Assembly: GCF_011603975.1 (NCBI RefSeq)
Contig: NZ_JAANNB010000003.1
Coordinates: 1 to 54,593 of the forward strand
Source: Cellulomonas sp. IC4_254
GTDB lineage: Bacteria; Actinomycetota; Actinomycetes; Actinomycetales; Cellulomonadaceae
Length of the DNA stretch: 54,593 nucleotides
Direction of reading: 5' to 3'
The translations under genes and the position numbers were made by a program. Positions within the stretch are counted from its first letter, which is position 1. Each line of letters begins with the position of its first letter. Of the stretch, positions 1-8,116 are shown piece by piece. Below the pieces are notes generated by a model. It was not told the DNA's origin, made no database searches, and was given only the letters and a program-made list of their open reading frames with translations.

Positions 1-198
1 CTCCTCGGTGGGGGCGGGCTCCTCGGTGGAGGCCGGCTCCTCGGTGGGGGCCTGCTCGGCCTCGGGGGCGGCGTCCTCGGCGGGGACCCCGGCGTCGCCG
101 GCCGCGGGGACCTCGGCGTCGTCGACCGCGGGCGTCGCGGCCACGGCGGCCTCGTCGCTGTCCTGGGCGCGCTGCTGCTCGTCGGGCGTCTCGGTCAC
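1..198 (-). CDS. N-terminal fragment of a probable DUF349-family protein (runs off the window)
   Basis: An open frame of 66 codons reads leftward from a GTG at 198 to the window edge without a stop. The visible part is acidic and low in complexity, rich in Glu, Ala, Pro and Asp, with a repeated Pro-Thr-Glu-Glu unit near the window edge. Its GTG overlaps the stop of the cyclophilin gene by four bases (GTGA), so the two are probably translationally coupled. No folded domain is visible. In related actinobacteria a DUF349 protein with a long acidic N-terminus often sits here, next to the cyclophilin, the MBL hydrolase and hisS. The family assignment rests on that gene order alone. Confidence 0.5.
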   Translation of the reverse strand, partial: MTETPDEQQRAQDSDEAAVAATPAVDDAEVPAAGDAGVPAEDAAPEAEQAPTEEPASTEEPAPTEE

Positions 199-980
199 TG
201 GGTCTCCACTCCCTCGATGGTGACGGGGGTGGCCGGGGTGCCGTCCGTGGCACCGCCGATCACGCCCGCGTCAGCGACTGCCTGCACGACGTCGAGGCCC
301 GACGTGATGCGGCCGAACACGGTGTAGCCCCCGGCGGCGTCCGCCGGGATGGTCGAGTCCTCGTAGACGAGGAAGAACTGGCTGCCCATCGACTCGCCGT
401 TTCCGCCCTGGCGCGCCATCGCGATGGTGCCGGCCGGGTAGACGTCGTCGGCGGGCGCGTTCTCGATGGGGCCGAACGCGTAGCCGGGGCTGCCGGTGCC
501 CGTGCCGGTCGGGTCGCCGCACTGCAGCACGTAGATGCCGCTGGTGGTGAGCCGGTGGCAGTCGGTGCCGTCGAAGTAGCCCTCCTGCGCGAGCGTCACG
601 AAGTTCGCGACCGCCTGCGGGGCCGCGGCGCCGTCCAGCTCGACGCCGATCTCGCCCTGGCTGGTGCTGATCGTGCCGGTCCAGGTCCGGCCCTCGGCGA
701 GCGAGGCGTCCGGCAGCACGCCGCCGTTGCCCAGGCGCTCGGCCGCCGTCGTCTGCGTGGCGGTGGGGGCGTCGGTGGCGCCGGAGCCGGCGGTGGTGTC
801 GTCGTCCGTGCCGGTCGCGAGCAGCGCGGCGGTGATGCCCACGCCGAGCACGAGCACGCCGACGACCCCGCCGGCGATGATCTGCTGGCGGCGCTTCCGG
901 GCGTGCTTCTGCGCCTGGCGCTGCTGCCACTTCTCGTACCGGCGGCGCTCGTACTCGCGCTCGCGTTTGCTGGACGGCAC
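195..980 (-). CDS. Membrane-anchored cyclophilin-type peptidyl-prolyl cis-trans isomerase
   Basis: 261 residues from a GTG start. Residues 1-33 are very basic, 34-56 form one hydrophobic segment (uncleaved signal anchor), and 57-90 are a Thr/Ala-rich linker. From about 100 on the protein is a cyclophilin domain that should face the outside. Catalytic landmarks are His142-Arg143 (the FHR-type position, with Cys in place of Phe) and the Gly-Ser-Gln201-Phe-Phe core. Cyclophilins isomerise Xaa-Pro bonds; folding of exported proteins is the likely role but is inferred from topology. The gene diverges from the MBL hydrolase and is followed with a 4-base overlap by the probable DUF349 gene. A purine-rich GGAGAG lies just upstream of the start. 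Confidence 0.93.
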   Translation of the reverse strand: MPSSKREREYERRRYEKWQQRQAQKHARKRRQQIIAGGVVGVLVLGVGITAALLATGTDDDTTAGSGATDAPTATQTTAAERLGNGGVLPDASLAEGRTWTGTISTSQGEIGVELDGAAAPQAVANFVTLAQEGYFDGTDCHRLTTSGIYVLQCGDPTGTGTGSPGYAFGPIENAPADDVYPAGTIAMARQGGNGESMGSQFFLVYEDSTIPADAAGGYTVFGRITSGLDVVQAVADAGVIGGATDGTPATPVTIEGVETQ

Positions 981-1051
981 GCACTCTCCTCGGTCTCGGT
1001 CTCGGCGGGTCCCCCGTGCGCGGGCACTCAGAGCGCCCGCGCCCGCCGGAC

Positions 1052-1057
1052 AGTCTA
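1052..1057 (-). promoter_or_regulatory. Candidate -10 box for the cyclophilin gene
   Basis: On the minus strand TAGACT lies about 70 bases upstream of the GTG at 980 and fits the actinobacterial TANNNT -10 pattern. No convincing -35 is visible. The rest of the 167-base divergent gap holds only GC-rich sequence and the TAGCGT box of the MBL gene. Confidence 0.35.
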
Positions 1058-1135
1058 GGCAGCCGGGGGTGCCCCGGGTGACCCGCGCGCCGTGCGCGCG
1101 TCCCGTGCGCGTCCGGGGGCCGGCGCCGGCACGGT

Positions 1136-1141
1136 TAGCGT
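1136..1141 (+). promoter_or_regulatory. Candidate leaderless -10 box for the MBL hydrolase gene
   Basis: TAGCGT ends 6 bases before the GTG at 1148, so transcription would begin at or next to the start codon. No ribosome binding site is visible, which agrees with a leaderless transcript. Confidence 0.4.
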
Positions 1142-1147
1142 GGCGGC

Positions 1148-1888
1148 GTGCGCATCCTCGGACTGACCGCCCCGGTGTTCGCCGCGGCCTGCTACCTGGT
1201 GGCCGCGGACGACGGCGACTGCGTCGTGGTGGACCCGGGCGGCGGCGTCGCCGACGCGGTGCGGCGCACCGTCGCGGAGCACGGGCTGCGGGTCGTCGGC
1301 GTCGTCGCCACGCACGGGCACGCCGACCACGTGGCGGACGCGGGGACCCTCGCCGCGGCGGCGGGCGTGCCGCTGCGGCTGCACGCGCGGGACGCGTACC
1401 GGCTCGCCGACCCGCTGGGCACCCTGGGCCTGGGCGCGGTGGGTGACCCCGGCGTCGCGGCGGCGCTGCGGTCGGCCGCCGGGGCGGCGGGTCTCGACCC
1501 CGCGACGTTCGGGTCCGTCGACCCGGCGCTGGTCGTGCCGTTCGCCGGCGGGGCGGACGGCGCGCGGGACGCGGACGGTCGCACGCCCGACGTCGAGCTC
1601 CGGTTCGGCTCCGTGACCCTGGTCGCCCGGCACGCCCCGGGCCACACCGAGGGCTCGACCCTCTACCTGCTCGGGACGGGGGAGGACCGGGTCGCGTTCA
1701 CCGGCGACGTGCTGTTCGCGGGCTCGGTCGGCCGCACGGACCTGCCCGGTGGCGACCCGGCCGCGATGGCGGCCACCCTGCGCGACGTCGTCGCCGCCCT
1801 GCCGCCCGGGACGCACGTCCTGCCGGGTCACGGACCCGCCACGCGGGTGGACGCGGAGCTGGCCACCAACCCGTACCTGGCAAACTGA
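1148..1888 (+). CDS. Metallo-beta-lactamase-fold hydrolase (glyoxalase II-like)
   Basis: 246 residues from GTG. The metal-binding signature is complete: His56-X-His58-X-Asp60-His61, His166 in a Gly-His-Thr-Glu-Gly loop, Asp187 in Thr-Gly-Asp, and His228 in Pro-Gly-His-Gly. This order matches glyoxalase II/persulfide dioxygenase-like MBL proteins with two metal ions. An insertion of about 50 residues lies between the HxHxDH motif and His166. The substrate cannot be read from the sequence; since actinobacteria use mycothiol, a mycothiol-thioester hydrolase is one option. It ends 5 bases before hisS, a neighbour pairing common in actinobacteria, with no obvious functional link. Confidence 0.9.
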   Translation: MRILGLTAPVFAAACYLVAADDGDCVVVDPGGGVADAVRRTVAEHGLRVVGVVATHGHADHVADAGTLAAAAGVPLRLHARDAYRLADPLGTLGLGAVGDPGVAAALRSAAGAAGLDPATFGSVDPALVVPFAGGADGARDADGRTPDVELRFGSVTLVARHAPGHTEGSTLYLLGTGEDRVAFTGDVLFAGSVGRTDLPGGDPAAMAATLRDVVAALPPGTHVLPGHGPATRVDAELATNPYLAN

Positions 1889-1893
1889 CCCGC

Positions 1894-3258
1894 ATGGCAC
1901 GTCCGACTCCTCTGTCCGGTTTCCCCGAGTGGCTCCCCGACGGCCGCGTGGTCGAGCAGCACGTCCTCGACACCCTGCGGCGCACCTTCGAGCTGCACGG
2001 GTTCGCCGGGATCGAGACCCGGGCGGTCGAGCCGCTCGACCAGCTGCTGCGCAAGGGCGAGACCTCCAAGGAGGTGTACGTCCTGCGCCGGCTGCAGGAG
2101 GAGGACGGCGCCGAGGCCGACCGGTCCGGCCAGCTCGGCCTGCACTTCGACCTCACGGTGCCGTTCGCCCGCTACGTGCTGGAGAACGCCGGGCACCTCG
2201 CGTTCCCGTTCCAGCGCTACCAGGTCCAGAAGGTGTGGCGCGGCGAGCGGCCCCAGGACGGCCGGTTCCGCGAGTTCGTGCAGGCGGACATCGACGTCGT
2301 CGGCGCGGGCGACCTGCCCTACCACTACGAGGTCGACCTGCCCCTGGTCATGGCGGAGGCGCTCGGCGCGCTCCGGGACATCGGCGTGCCGCCGGTGCGG
2401 ATCCTGGTGAACAACCGCCGGGTGGCCGAGGGCTTCTACCGCGGCCTCGGGCTCACCGACGTCGAGGGCGTGCTGCGCAGCATCGACAAGCTGGACAAGA
2501 TCGGGCCGGAGAAGGTCGCGGCCCTGCTGGTCGCGGAGACGGGTGCCACCCCGGAGCAGGCGCAGGCGTGCCTCGACCTCGCGGCGATCTCGGGCGGCGA
2601 CGCCGGCGTGGTCGACCGGGTGCGCGAGCTCGCCGCGCGGCACGGCGTCGAGTCCGAGCTCATGGAGCAGGGCCTGGGCGAACTGCGGCAGCTCGTCGAG
2701 GCCGCCGCGGTGCGCGCCCCGGGCGTCGTCGTCGCGGACCTCAAGATCGCGCGCGGGCTCGACTACTACACCGGGTCGGTCTACGAGACGGTGCTCGTCG
2801 GGCACGAGCAGCTCGGCTCGATCTGCTCCGGCGGCCGGTACGACACCCTGGCCTCGGACGGCAAGCAGACCTACCCGGGCGTCGGCCTGTCGATCGGCGT
2901 CTCCCGGCTCGTCTCCCGGCTGCTGTCGGGTGGGCTGGTGCGCGCGACCCGCGGCGTCCCTGCGGCGGTGCTGGTCGCCGTGACGGCGGAGGACAGCCGG
3001 CCCGCGTCGGACGCCGTGGCGACCGCCCTGCGCGCGCGCGGGGTGCCGGTCGAGGTCGCGCCGACGGCCGCGAAGTTCGGCAAGCAGATCCGGCACGCCG
3101 ACCGCCGCGGGATCCCGTACGTCTGGTTCCCGGGCGAGGACGGCGCGGCGGACCAGGTCAAGGACATCCGCTCGGGCGAGCAGGTCGACGCCGACGCGGC
3201 GACCTGGGCCCCGCCCGCCGAGGACCTCTGGCCTCGGGTCGTCCCCGCGCAGGCCTGA
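1894..3258 (+). CDS. hisS: Histidyl-tRNA synthetase
   Basis: 454 residues from ATG; charges tRNA(His) in the cytoplasm. Class II landmarks are present: the N-terminal Phe-Pro-Glu-Trp-Leu-Pro-X-Gly entry, the Leu-Thr-Val-Pro strand of the active site, motif 2 (Gln-Val-X-Lys-Val-Trp-Arg-Gly-Glu-Arg followed by Arg-Phe-Arg-Glu-Phe), and the histidine-binding Arg-Gly-Leu-Asp-Tyr-Tyr-Thr-Gly at about 287-294. The C-terminal 100 residues fit the anticodon-binding domain. It follows the MBL gene by 5 bases and converges on tspO, with a hairpin filling the gap between the two stops. Confidence 0.97.
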   Translation: MARPTPLSGFPEWLPDGRVVEQHVLDTLRRTFELHGFAGIETRAVEPLDQLLRKGETSKEVYVLRRLQEEDGAEADRSGQLGLHFDLTVPFARYVLENAGHLAFPFQRYQVQKVWRGERPQDGRFREFVQADIDVVGAGDLPYHYEVDLPLVMAEALGALRDIGVPPVRILVNNRRVAEGFYRGLGLTDVEGVLRSIDKLDKIGPEKVAALLVAETGATPEQAQACLDLAAISGGDAGVVDRVRELAARHGVESELMEQGLGELRQLVEAAAVRAPGVVVADLKIARGLDYYTGSVYETVLVGHEQLGSICSGGRYDTLASDGKQTYPGVGLSIGVSRLVSRLLSGGLVRATRGVPAAVLVAVTAEDSRPASDAVATALRARGVPVEVAPTAAKFGKQIRHADRRGIPYVWFPGEDGAADQVKDIRSGEQVDADAATWAPPAEDLWPRVVPAQA

Positions 3259-3259
3259 G

Positions 3260-3294
3260 CCCGGCGCCCCCCCTGCCGGGCGGGGCGTGCCGGG
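3260..3294. terminator. Bidirectional terminator hairpin between hisS and tspO
   Basis: CCCGGC (3260-3265) pairs with GCCGGG (3289-3294), and GCCCC (3266-3270) with GGGGC (3282-3286), with a 2-base bulge. It fills the convergent gap between the hisS stop (3258) and the tspO stop (3295). No U-tract, as usual in high-GC actinobacteria. Confidence 0.6.
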
Positions 3295-3846
3295 TCAGGC
3301 GAGCGCGGCGACGCCCGCGTTGAGGGTGGTCGCGTACAGGACCCAGACGAGGTAGGGGCCGAGGAGCCAGGCGACCCACGGGGTCAGGCGGTGGAACGCG
3401 ACGATGGTCGCCACCAGCGCCAGCTCCAGCGCCAGGACGATCGCCAGCCCGGCGCCGAGCTGCTCCGCCCCGAAGAACACCGGCGTCCACGCCGCGTTCA
3501 GGGCGAGCTGGACGCCGTACAGCGTCAGCGCGAGGGTCGCCGCGCGGCCGTGCCGGCGCCAGATCAGCCACGCCGCGACGGCCATGACCACGTACAGCAC
3601 CGTCCAGACCGGGCCGAAGACCCAGTTCGGCGGCGTCCACCCGGGCTTGTCGGCGTCGGCGTACCAGCCGTCCACCCCGGAGGTCGACGCGAGGCCGCCG
3701 CCGAACGCGACGAGCGCGTTCAGCAGCAGCAGGCCGAGGAGCACGGGCCAGCCGCGGGTGGCGGGCCCGGTGCGCGCGCCCGGGCCGGCGGCGTCGCGGC
3801 GGGCGGGGTGGCTCGTGGCGCGCTGAACCGGGTGCGCGGAGGTCAT
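3295..3846 (-). CDS. tspO: TspO/MBR family tryptophan-rich sensory protein
   Basis: 183 residues when started at the ATG at 3846; in-frame codons further upstream run into the neighbour's promoter region. After a Pro/Arg/Ala-rich tail of about 30 residues the five-helix TspO fold is clear: a first helix rich in Leu/Gly, then Trp-Tyr-X-X-X-X-Lys-Pro-X-Trp-X-Pro-Pro, the hallmark loop of the family, then Phe-Gly-Pro-Val-Trp-Thr-X-Leu-Tyr, and Ala-Leu-Asn-Ala-Ala-Trp-Thr-Pro in helix 3. TspO proteins bind tetrapyrroles and act in stress responses; the ligand here is unknown. It is divergent from a radical SAM gene, and the shared 125-base gap contains a perfect SOS box. Confidence 0.92.
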   Translation of the reverse strand: MTSAHPVQRATSHPARRDAAGPGARTGPATRGWPVLLGLLLLNALVAFGGGLASTSGVDGWYADADKPGWTPPNWVFGPVWTVLYVVMAVAAWLIWRRHGRAATLALTLYGVQLALNAAWTPVFFGAEQLGAGLAIVLALELALVATIVAFHRLTPWVAWLLGPYLVWVLYATTLNAGVAALA

Positions 3847-3935
3847 GCCCCCACCGTCCGTCGGGACGGCCGGGTCGGCAACCGGAAGGCCAGCATGCTG
3901 ACTTCCTCGGTCGCCGCCGCGCGTGGCCAGGGTGG

Positions 3936-3964
3936 TTGCGCCGCCGTCGAACACGTGTTCGAAT
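3936..3964 (+). promoter_or_regulatory. Candidate promoter of the radical SAM gene, overlapped by a LexA box
   Basis: TTGCGC (3936-3941), a 17-base spacer and TCGAAT (3959-3964) form a plausible -35/-10 pair. The -10 ends 7 bases before the ATG at 3972, so the mRNA would be leaderless. The SOS palindrome lies in the spacer and covers part of the -10. Confidence 0.45.
3947..3962. promoter_or_regulatory. Perfect LexA (SOS) box
   Basis: TCGAACACGTGTTCGA is a perfect 16-base palindrome and matches the mycobacterial/actinobacterial SOS box (TCGAAC-N4-GTTCGA). It ends 9 bases before the ATG of the radical SAM gene and overlaps its putative -10, a good position for LexA repression. It is 100 bases upstream of tspO on the other strand, so control of tspO is possible but less likely. 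Confidence 0.85.
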
Positions 3965-3971
3965 CGGTGCC

Positions 3972-5126
3972 ATGCGGTGGGACGGGCAGAAGATCGCGGC
4001 GGAGGCGGCGCAGGCGCTGCCGGGGCTCGCGCTGGCCGGGCACCAGCGGTCGGTGCGCACCCCGGAGTTCGCCGGCGTCACCTTCCACGAGGTGCACGCG
4101 CGGTCGGCGCTGAACAAGGTGCCGGAGGCGTCGGCGATGCCGTTCCGGTGGACGGTCAACCCGATGCGCGGCTGCCTGCACGCCTGCACCTACTGCTTCG
4201 CCCGGCCGACGCACGAGTACCTCGGCCTCGGGCCCGACGAGGACTTCCAGACCCAGATCGTCGTGAAGACCAACGTGGTCGACGTGCTGACGGCGGAGCT
4301 GCGCCGGCCGTCCTGGCGGCACGAGCACGTCGCGCTCGGGACCAACACCGACCCGTACCAGCGGGCCGAGGGCCGGTACGCGCTGATGCCCGGGATCATC
4401 GGGGCGCTCGCGCACTCCGGCACGCCGATGTCGCTGCTCACCAAGGGCACGCTGCTGCGCCGGGACCTCCCGCTGCTCACCGAGGCCGCGACCGAGGTCG
4501 GGGTGAGCGTGGCGGTGTCGCTGGCGATCGGCGACGAGGCGCTGCAGCAGGCGATGGAGCCGGGCACGCCGACGCCCCGCGCCCGGCTCGCGCTGATCCG
4601 GGCGGTGCGGGACGCCGGGCTGGAGTGCGGGGTGCTGGTGGCGCCGGTGCTGCCGTGGCTGACCGACTCGACGGCGCACCTCGACGGGCTGTTCCGCGAC
4701 CTGGCCGAGGCCGGGGCGTCCTGGGTCACGACGATCCCGCTGCACCTGCGCGGGCCGGTGCGGCCGCTGATGCTGCAGTGGCTCGCCGAGCACCGGCCGG
4801 AGCTGGTGCCGAACTACCGCCGGCTGTACGCGAACGGGGCGTACGTGCCCGAGGAGTACCGCCGGTGGCTGGCGGAGCGGGTGCGGCCGCTGCGCCGCCG
4901 GTACGGGCTGCACGGGCCGTCCGCGGCGCCGCTGGAGGGCGCGGGGTCCCCGGCCGGCGGCACGGCCGCGGCGGGCTCCGCGGGCGCGGGGTCGTCGGCG
5001 CGCAGCGGCGGAGCGCCGACGCCGCCGCCCTGGCGCGTGCGGCCCGGGGGCGGCCGCGGCGCGGAGACCCCCGACGGCGCGCTGGCGGGGGCCCTGCTCG
5101 GGGCGGTGCAGCCCGCCCTGTTCTGA
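3972..5126 (+). CDS. Radical SAM protein of the Rv2578c type, SOS-controlled
   Basis: 384 residues from the ATG at 3972, where the family-typical Met-Arg-Trp-Asp-Gly-Gln begins; 12 in-frame codons upstream overlap the promoter and are rejected. The cluster-binding motif is Cys68-X3-Cys72-X2-Cys75 in [13 protein letters not shown]. The protein is related to the spore-photoproduct-lyase-like radical SAM group and is expected to bind a 4Fe-4S cluster and S-adenosylmethionine. The last 70 residues are Gly/Ala/Pro-rich and probably disordered. A LexA box directly upstream suggests a role in DNA damage. I recall that the M. tuberculosis homologue Rv2578c is among the LexA-controlled genes; the substrate is unknown. 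Confidence 0.9.
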   Translation: MRWDGQKIAAEAAQALPGLALAGHQRSVRTPEFAGVTFHEVHARSALNKVPEASAMPFRWTVNPMRGCLHACTYCFARPTHEYLGLGPDEDFQTQIVVKTNVVDVLTAELRRPSWRHEHVALGTNTDPYQRAEGRYALMPGIIGALAHSGTPMSLLTKGTLLRRDLPLLTEAATEVGVSVAVSLAIGDEALQQAMEPGTPTPRARLALIRAVRDAGLECGVLVAPVLPWLTDSTAHLDGLFRDLAEAGASWVTTIPLHLRGPVRPLMLQWLAEHRPELVPNYRRLYANGAYVPEEYRRWLAERVRPLRRRYGLHGPSAAPLEGAGSPAGGTAAAGSAGAGSSARSGGAPTPPPWRVRPGGGRGAETPDGALAGALLGAVQPALF

Positions 5127-5240
5127 CGCCGGTGCCCGGACGTCCCGACCGCCGGCCGGCCGCGTCACGCCGGAGCCGGCGAGGACGGCGCCGGGCGCGG
5201 CGACCGGGTATCCGCGCGACGGCGCCGGGTCGGTCGGCAG

Positions 5241-5246
5241 TAGACT
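5241..5246 (+). promoter_or_regulatory. Candidate -10 box for aspS
   Basis: TAGACT fits TANNNT and lies 49 bases upstream of the aspS start. The short leader contains GCTGC/GCAGC arms around 5253-5270 and a purine-rich GGAGAGGA (5282-5289) as ribosome binding site. I see no T-box. The rest of the gap from 5127 holds a 12-base direct repeat (GACGGCGCCGGG near 5184 and 5219) of unknown meaning. Confidence 0.4.
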
Positions 5247-5295
5247 CGCCGGGCTGCTCGGACGGGCAGCACCCCGACACCGGAGAGGACTCCTC

Positions 5296-7122
5296 GTGCT
5301 GCGCACCCACACCGCCGGCTCGCTGCGGGCCGAGCACATCGGCACCACCGTCACCCTGACCGGGTGGGTGGATCGCCGGCGCGATCACGGTGGGGTCGCC
5401 TTCGTGGACCTCCGGGACGCCTCGGGCATCGCCCAGGTCGTCATCCGGGACGAGGCCGTCGCGCACGGCCTGCGCGCCGAGTACGTGCTCCAGGTGACCG
5501 GCACCGTCGGCCGCCGCCCCGAGGGCAACGAGAACGCGCACCTGGCGACCGGCGAGGTCGAGGTCACCGCCGACGAGGTCGTCGTCCTCAACGAGTCGGC
5601 GCCGCTGCCGTTCCAGGTGTCGTCGTCGCTGGACGAGCCGGTCGGCGAGGAGGCGCGCCTGCGGTACCGGTACCTGGACCTGCGCCGGCCCGCCCCCGCG
5701 CAGGCCATCCGGATGCGCTCCCGGGCGAGCCAGGCGGCGCGCCGCGTGCTCGAGGCGCACGACTTCGTCGAGGTCGAGACCCCGACGCTGACCCGGTCGA
5801 CGCCGGAGGGCGCCCGCGACTTCGTCGTGCCGGCCCGCCTCGCGCCGGGTTCCTGGTACGCCCTGCCGCAGTCGCCGCAGCTGTTCAAGCAGCTGCTCAT
5901 GGTCGGCGGCATGGAGCGGTACTACCAGATCGCCCGCTGCTACCGGGACGAGGACTTCCGCGCCGACCGGCAGCCGGAGTTCACCCAGCTCGACGTCGAG
6001 ATGTCGTTCGTCGACCAGGAGGACGTGATCGCGCTCGGCGAGCAGATCCTCACCGCCCTGTGGGGTCTGATCGACTACGAGATCCCGACCCCGATCGCCC
6101 GGATGACCTACGCCGAGGCGATGGCGAGGTACGGCACCGACAAGCCGGACCTGCGGTTCGGTCTGGAGCTGGTCGAGCTCACCGAGTACTTCGCCGAGAC
6201 CCCGTTCCGGGTGTTCCAGGCGCCGTACGTGGGCGCGGTCGTCCAGCCGGGCGGCGCCTCGACGCCGCGCCGCGGGTTCGACGCCTGGCAGGAGTGGGCC
6301 AAGCAGCGCGGCGCCAAGGGCCTCGCGTACGTCACGGTCGGCGAGGACGGCACGCTCGGCGGCCCGGTCGCCAAGAACATCACCGACGCCGAGCGCGCGG
6401 GCCTCGCGGCCGCCGTCGGCGCGCAGCCGGGCGACGCGGTGTTCTTCGCCGCGGGCAAGCCCGCCGAGGCGCGCGCCCTGCTCGGTGCCGCCCGTCTGGA
6501 GATCGGCCGCCGCGCGGAGCTGATCGACGAGTCGGCCTGGTCGTTCGTGTGGGTCGTCGACGCGCCGCTGTTCAAGCCCACGGGCGAGGACGACGACGTG
6601 GCCGTCGGCGAGGGCGCGTGGACCGCGGTGCACCACGCCTTCACGTCGCCGACCCCCGAGTGGGTCGACCGGTTCGAGGAGGACCCGGGCGAGGCCCTGG
6701 CCTACGCCTACGACATCGTCTGCAACGGCAACGAGATCGGCGGCGGCTCGATCCGTATCCACCGCAGGGACGTCCAGGAGCGCGTGTTCGCGGTCATGGG
6801 CATCGGCGAGGAGGAGGCCCGCGAGAAGTTCGGCTGGCTGCTCGACGCCTTCCAGTTCGGCGCGCCGCCGCACGGCGGCATCGCGTTCGGCTGGGACCGC
6901 GTCGTGGCGCTGCTGACCGGCTCGGAGTCGATCCGCGACGTCATCGCGTTCCCGAAGTCGGGCGGCGGCTACGACCCGCTGACCGGCGCCCCGGCCCCGA
7001 TCACCGCGCAGCAGCGCAAGGAGGCCGGCGTCGACGCGAAGCCGAAGGCGTCCGACCTCGCCCCGCAGGGCACGCCCGCCGAGACCCCGGTCGCGGACGC
7101 GGCGGCTCCCGCGCAGAAGTGA
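5296..7122 (+). CDS. aspS: Aspartyl-tRNA synthetase
   Basis: 608 residues from GTG, preceded by GGAGAGGA. Bacterial-type AspRS: N-terminal OB-fold anticodon-binding domain (about 15-105, with Gly-Trp-Val-X-Arg-Arg-Arg-Asp-His-Gly), class II core with motif 2 ([13 protein letters not shown]), the bacterial insert domain (about 290-420), and motif 3 (Gly-Gly-Ile-Ala-Phe-Gly-Trp-Asp-Arg) near 530. The C-terminus carries about 40 Ala/Pro/Lys-rich residues beyond the core. Whether it also charges tRNA(Asn), as in actinobacteria that rely on GatCAB, cannot be decided here. Its stop overlaps the GNAT start (GTGA). Confidence 0.97.
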   Translation: MLRTHTAGSLRAEHIGTTVTLTGWVDRRRDHGGVAFVDLRDASGIAQVVIRDEAVAHGLRAEYVLQVTGTVGRRPEGNENAHLATGEVEVTADEVVVLNESAPLPFQVSSSLDEPVGEEARLRYRYLDLRRPAPAQAIRMRSRASQAARRVLEAHDFVEVETPTLTRSTPEGARDFVVPARLAPGSWYALPQSPQLFKQLLMVGGMERYYQIARCYRDEDFRADRQPEFTQLDVEMSFVDQEDVIALGEQILTALWGLIDYEIPTPIARMTYAEAMARYGTDKPDLRFGLELVELTEYFAETPFRVFQAPYVGAVVQPGGASTPRRGFDAWQEWAKQRGAKGLAYVTVGEDGTLGGPVAKNITDAERAGLAAAVGAQPGDAVFFAAGKPAEARALLGAARLEIGRRAELIDESAWSFVWVVDAPLFKPTGEDDDVAVGEGAWTAVHHAFTSPTPEWVDRFEEDPGEALAYAYDIVCNGNEIGGGSIRIHRRDVQERVFAVMGIGEEEAREKFGWLLDAFQFGAPPHGGIAFGWDRVVALLTGSESIRDVIAFPKSGGGYDPLTGAPAPITAQQRKEAGVDAKPKASDLAPQGTPAETPVADAAAPAQK

Positions 7123-7958
7123 CGCGCGTCGGCGACCCGGCCGACGGCACCCCGCAGCACCCCGACGGCCCCGGCGCGCGCACCGCGCCGGGGCCGTCGG
7201 CCGTGCTGCCGGCGCGCTGGGCGGACGACCCGTTCCTGCTCGACGAGCGGGGCTGGTGGCGGCCCGCCCAGGTGCACGCCGACGGCGACGCGATGCTGCT
7301 CGTGCAGCGCGCGGCCGACGCGCCGGGGGAGCACCCGCCCACCATGCTGCTCGCCGTCGGCCCCGCCGAACCCCTCGCCGCGCTGCTGCGCGCCCACGCC
7401 CGGCCGGGCCACCGGTTCGCCTGGGTCGACACCGAGGCGTTCGGGCTGCTGCGCGCCGACGAGGTGGCGGCGCTCGGGCTCGCCCCGAACCGCACGGGCT
7501 GGGAGTGGCTGGTGACCGAGGACGCGCCCGCCCCCGTCGCGGCCGAGACCCGGGTGCGCGAGCTCGACCCGCGGGCCGACGGCGCCGCGATCCGCGCCTG
7601 CCTCGCGGACGCCAACCCGACGACCGACGCCGACCCCGACGGCCCCGGCGAACGCTGGTGGGGCGTCCCGGACGGCGCCGGGCGGCTGGGCGGCGTCATC
7701 GGGGCGGGGCCGCGGGCGGGCCGGGTCGGCGGGCGCGGGTCCGCGCACCTGCACGGCCTGGGCGTCCGACCCGGGGAGCGCGGGCAGGGTCTCGGGGCTG
7801 CGCTCACGGCGGCCGCCGTGCGGGCGCTGGTCGCCGACGGGGCGGACTGGGTGTCCCTGGGGATGTGGGACGACAACCACGGCGCCCGGCGGATCTACCA
7901 CCGCCTCGGCCTGCGCACGGCGCACCGCCTCACGACCCTCCGCGCCCGCACCGCCTGA
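7119..7958 (+). CDS. GNAT-family N-acetyltransferase
   Basis: 279 residues from the GTG overlapping the aspS stop by four bases, so the two are probably translated together. The C-terminal 130 residues form one GNAT domain: motif A is [13 protein letters not shown], which binds acetyl-CoA pyrophosphate, followed by a Trp-Asp-Asp-Asn-X-Gly-Ala-Arg-Arg-Ile-Tyr strand typical of motif B. The N-terminal half has no motif I recognise and may be a degenerate GNAT repeat, as in mycothiol synthase, but I cannot show that. Substrate unknown. Confidence 0.85.
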   Translation: MTRVGDPADGTPQHPDGPGARTAPGPSAVLPARWADDPFLLDERGWWRPAQVHADGDAMLLVQRAADAPGEHPPTMLLAVGPAEPLAALLRAHARPGHRFAWVDTEAFGLLRADEVAALGLAPNRTGWEWLVTEDAPAPVAAETRVRELDPRADGAAIRACLADANPTTDADPDGPGERWWGVPDGAGRLGGVIGAGPRAGRVGGRGSAHLHGLGVRPGERGQGLGAALTAAAVRALVADGADWVSLGMWDDNHGARRIYHRLGLRTAHRLTTLRARTA

Positions 7959-8016
7959 CGGCGGGGCCACTGCCGTGCCGACGCGCGGGCGCGCCAGCGC
8001 GTCGTCGTGCCGTCGC

Positions 8017-8085
8017 CGAGTGTGTATCTGACACGTCGAGTGGGTAGCCGCTGGATACACACTCGACGTGTCGCGTACACACTCG
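8017..8085. repeat. 69-bp near-perfect palindrome between convergent genes (bidirectional terminator or dispersed element)
   Basis: Arms 8017-8049 and 8053-8085 match at 28 of 33 positions around a 3-base centre. Inside, GACACGTCGAGTG (8030-8042) and CACTCGACGTGTC (8060-8072) are perfectly inverted, as are CGAGTGTGTA (8017-8026) and TACACACTCG (8076-8085). Each arm also contains CGAGTG-K-GTA twice as a direct repeat, so several foldings compete; for example 8018-8028 can also pair with 8054-8064. Flanking TGCCG (8008) and CGGCA (8086) extend the dyad with a bulge. It lies between the stops of the GNAT gene (7958) and the MMPL gene (8117), and is AT-richer than its surroundings. Confidence 0.75.
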
Positions 8086-8116
8086 CGGCAGGGCGGCAGG
8101 GCGCCGCCCCCGCGCG

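Noticed and set aside
8-223. Short plus-strand frame of Ala, Ser and Gly at the window edge
   Set aside because: Antisense to the acidic repeats of the probable DUF349 gene, whose GTG overlap with the cyclophilin gene is a better explanation.
4900-5126. Frameshift or fusion at the Gly/Ala-rich end of the radical SAM gene
   Set aside because: The frame is continuous to a normal stop and the composition is simply low in complexity.
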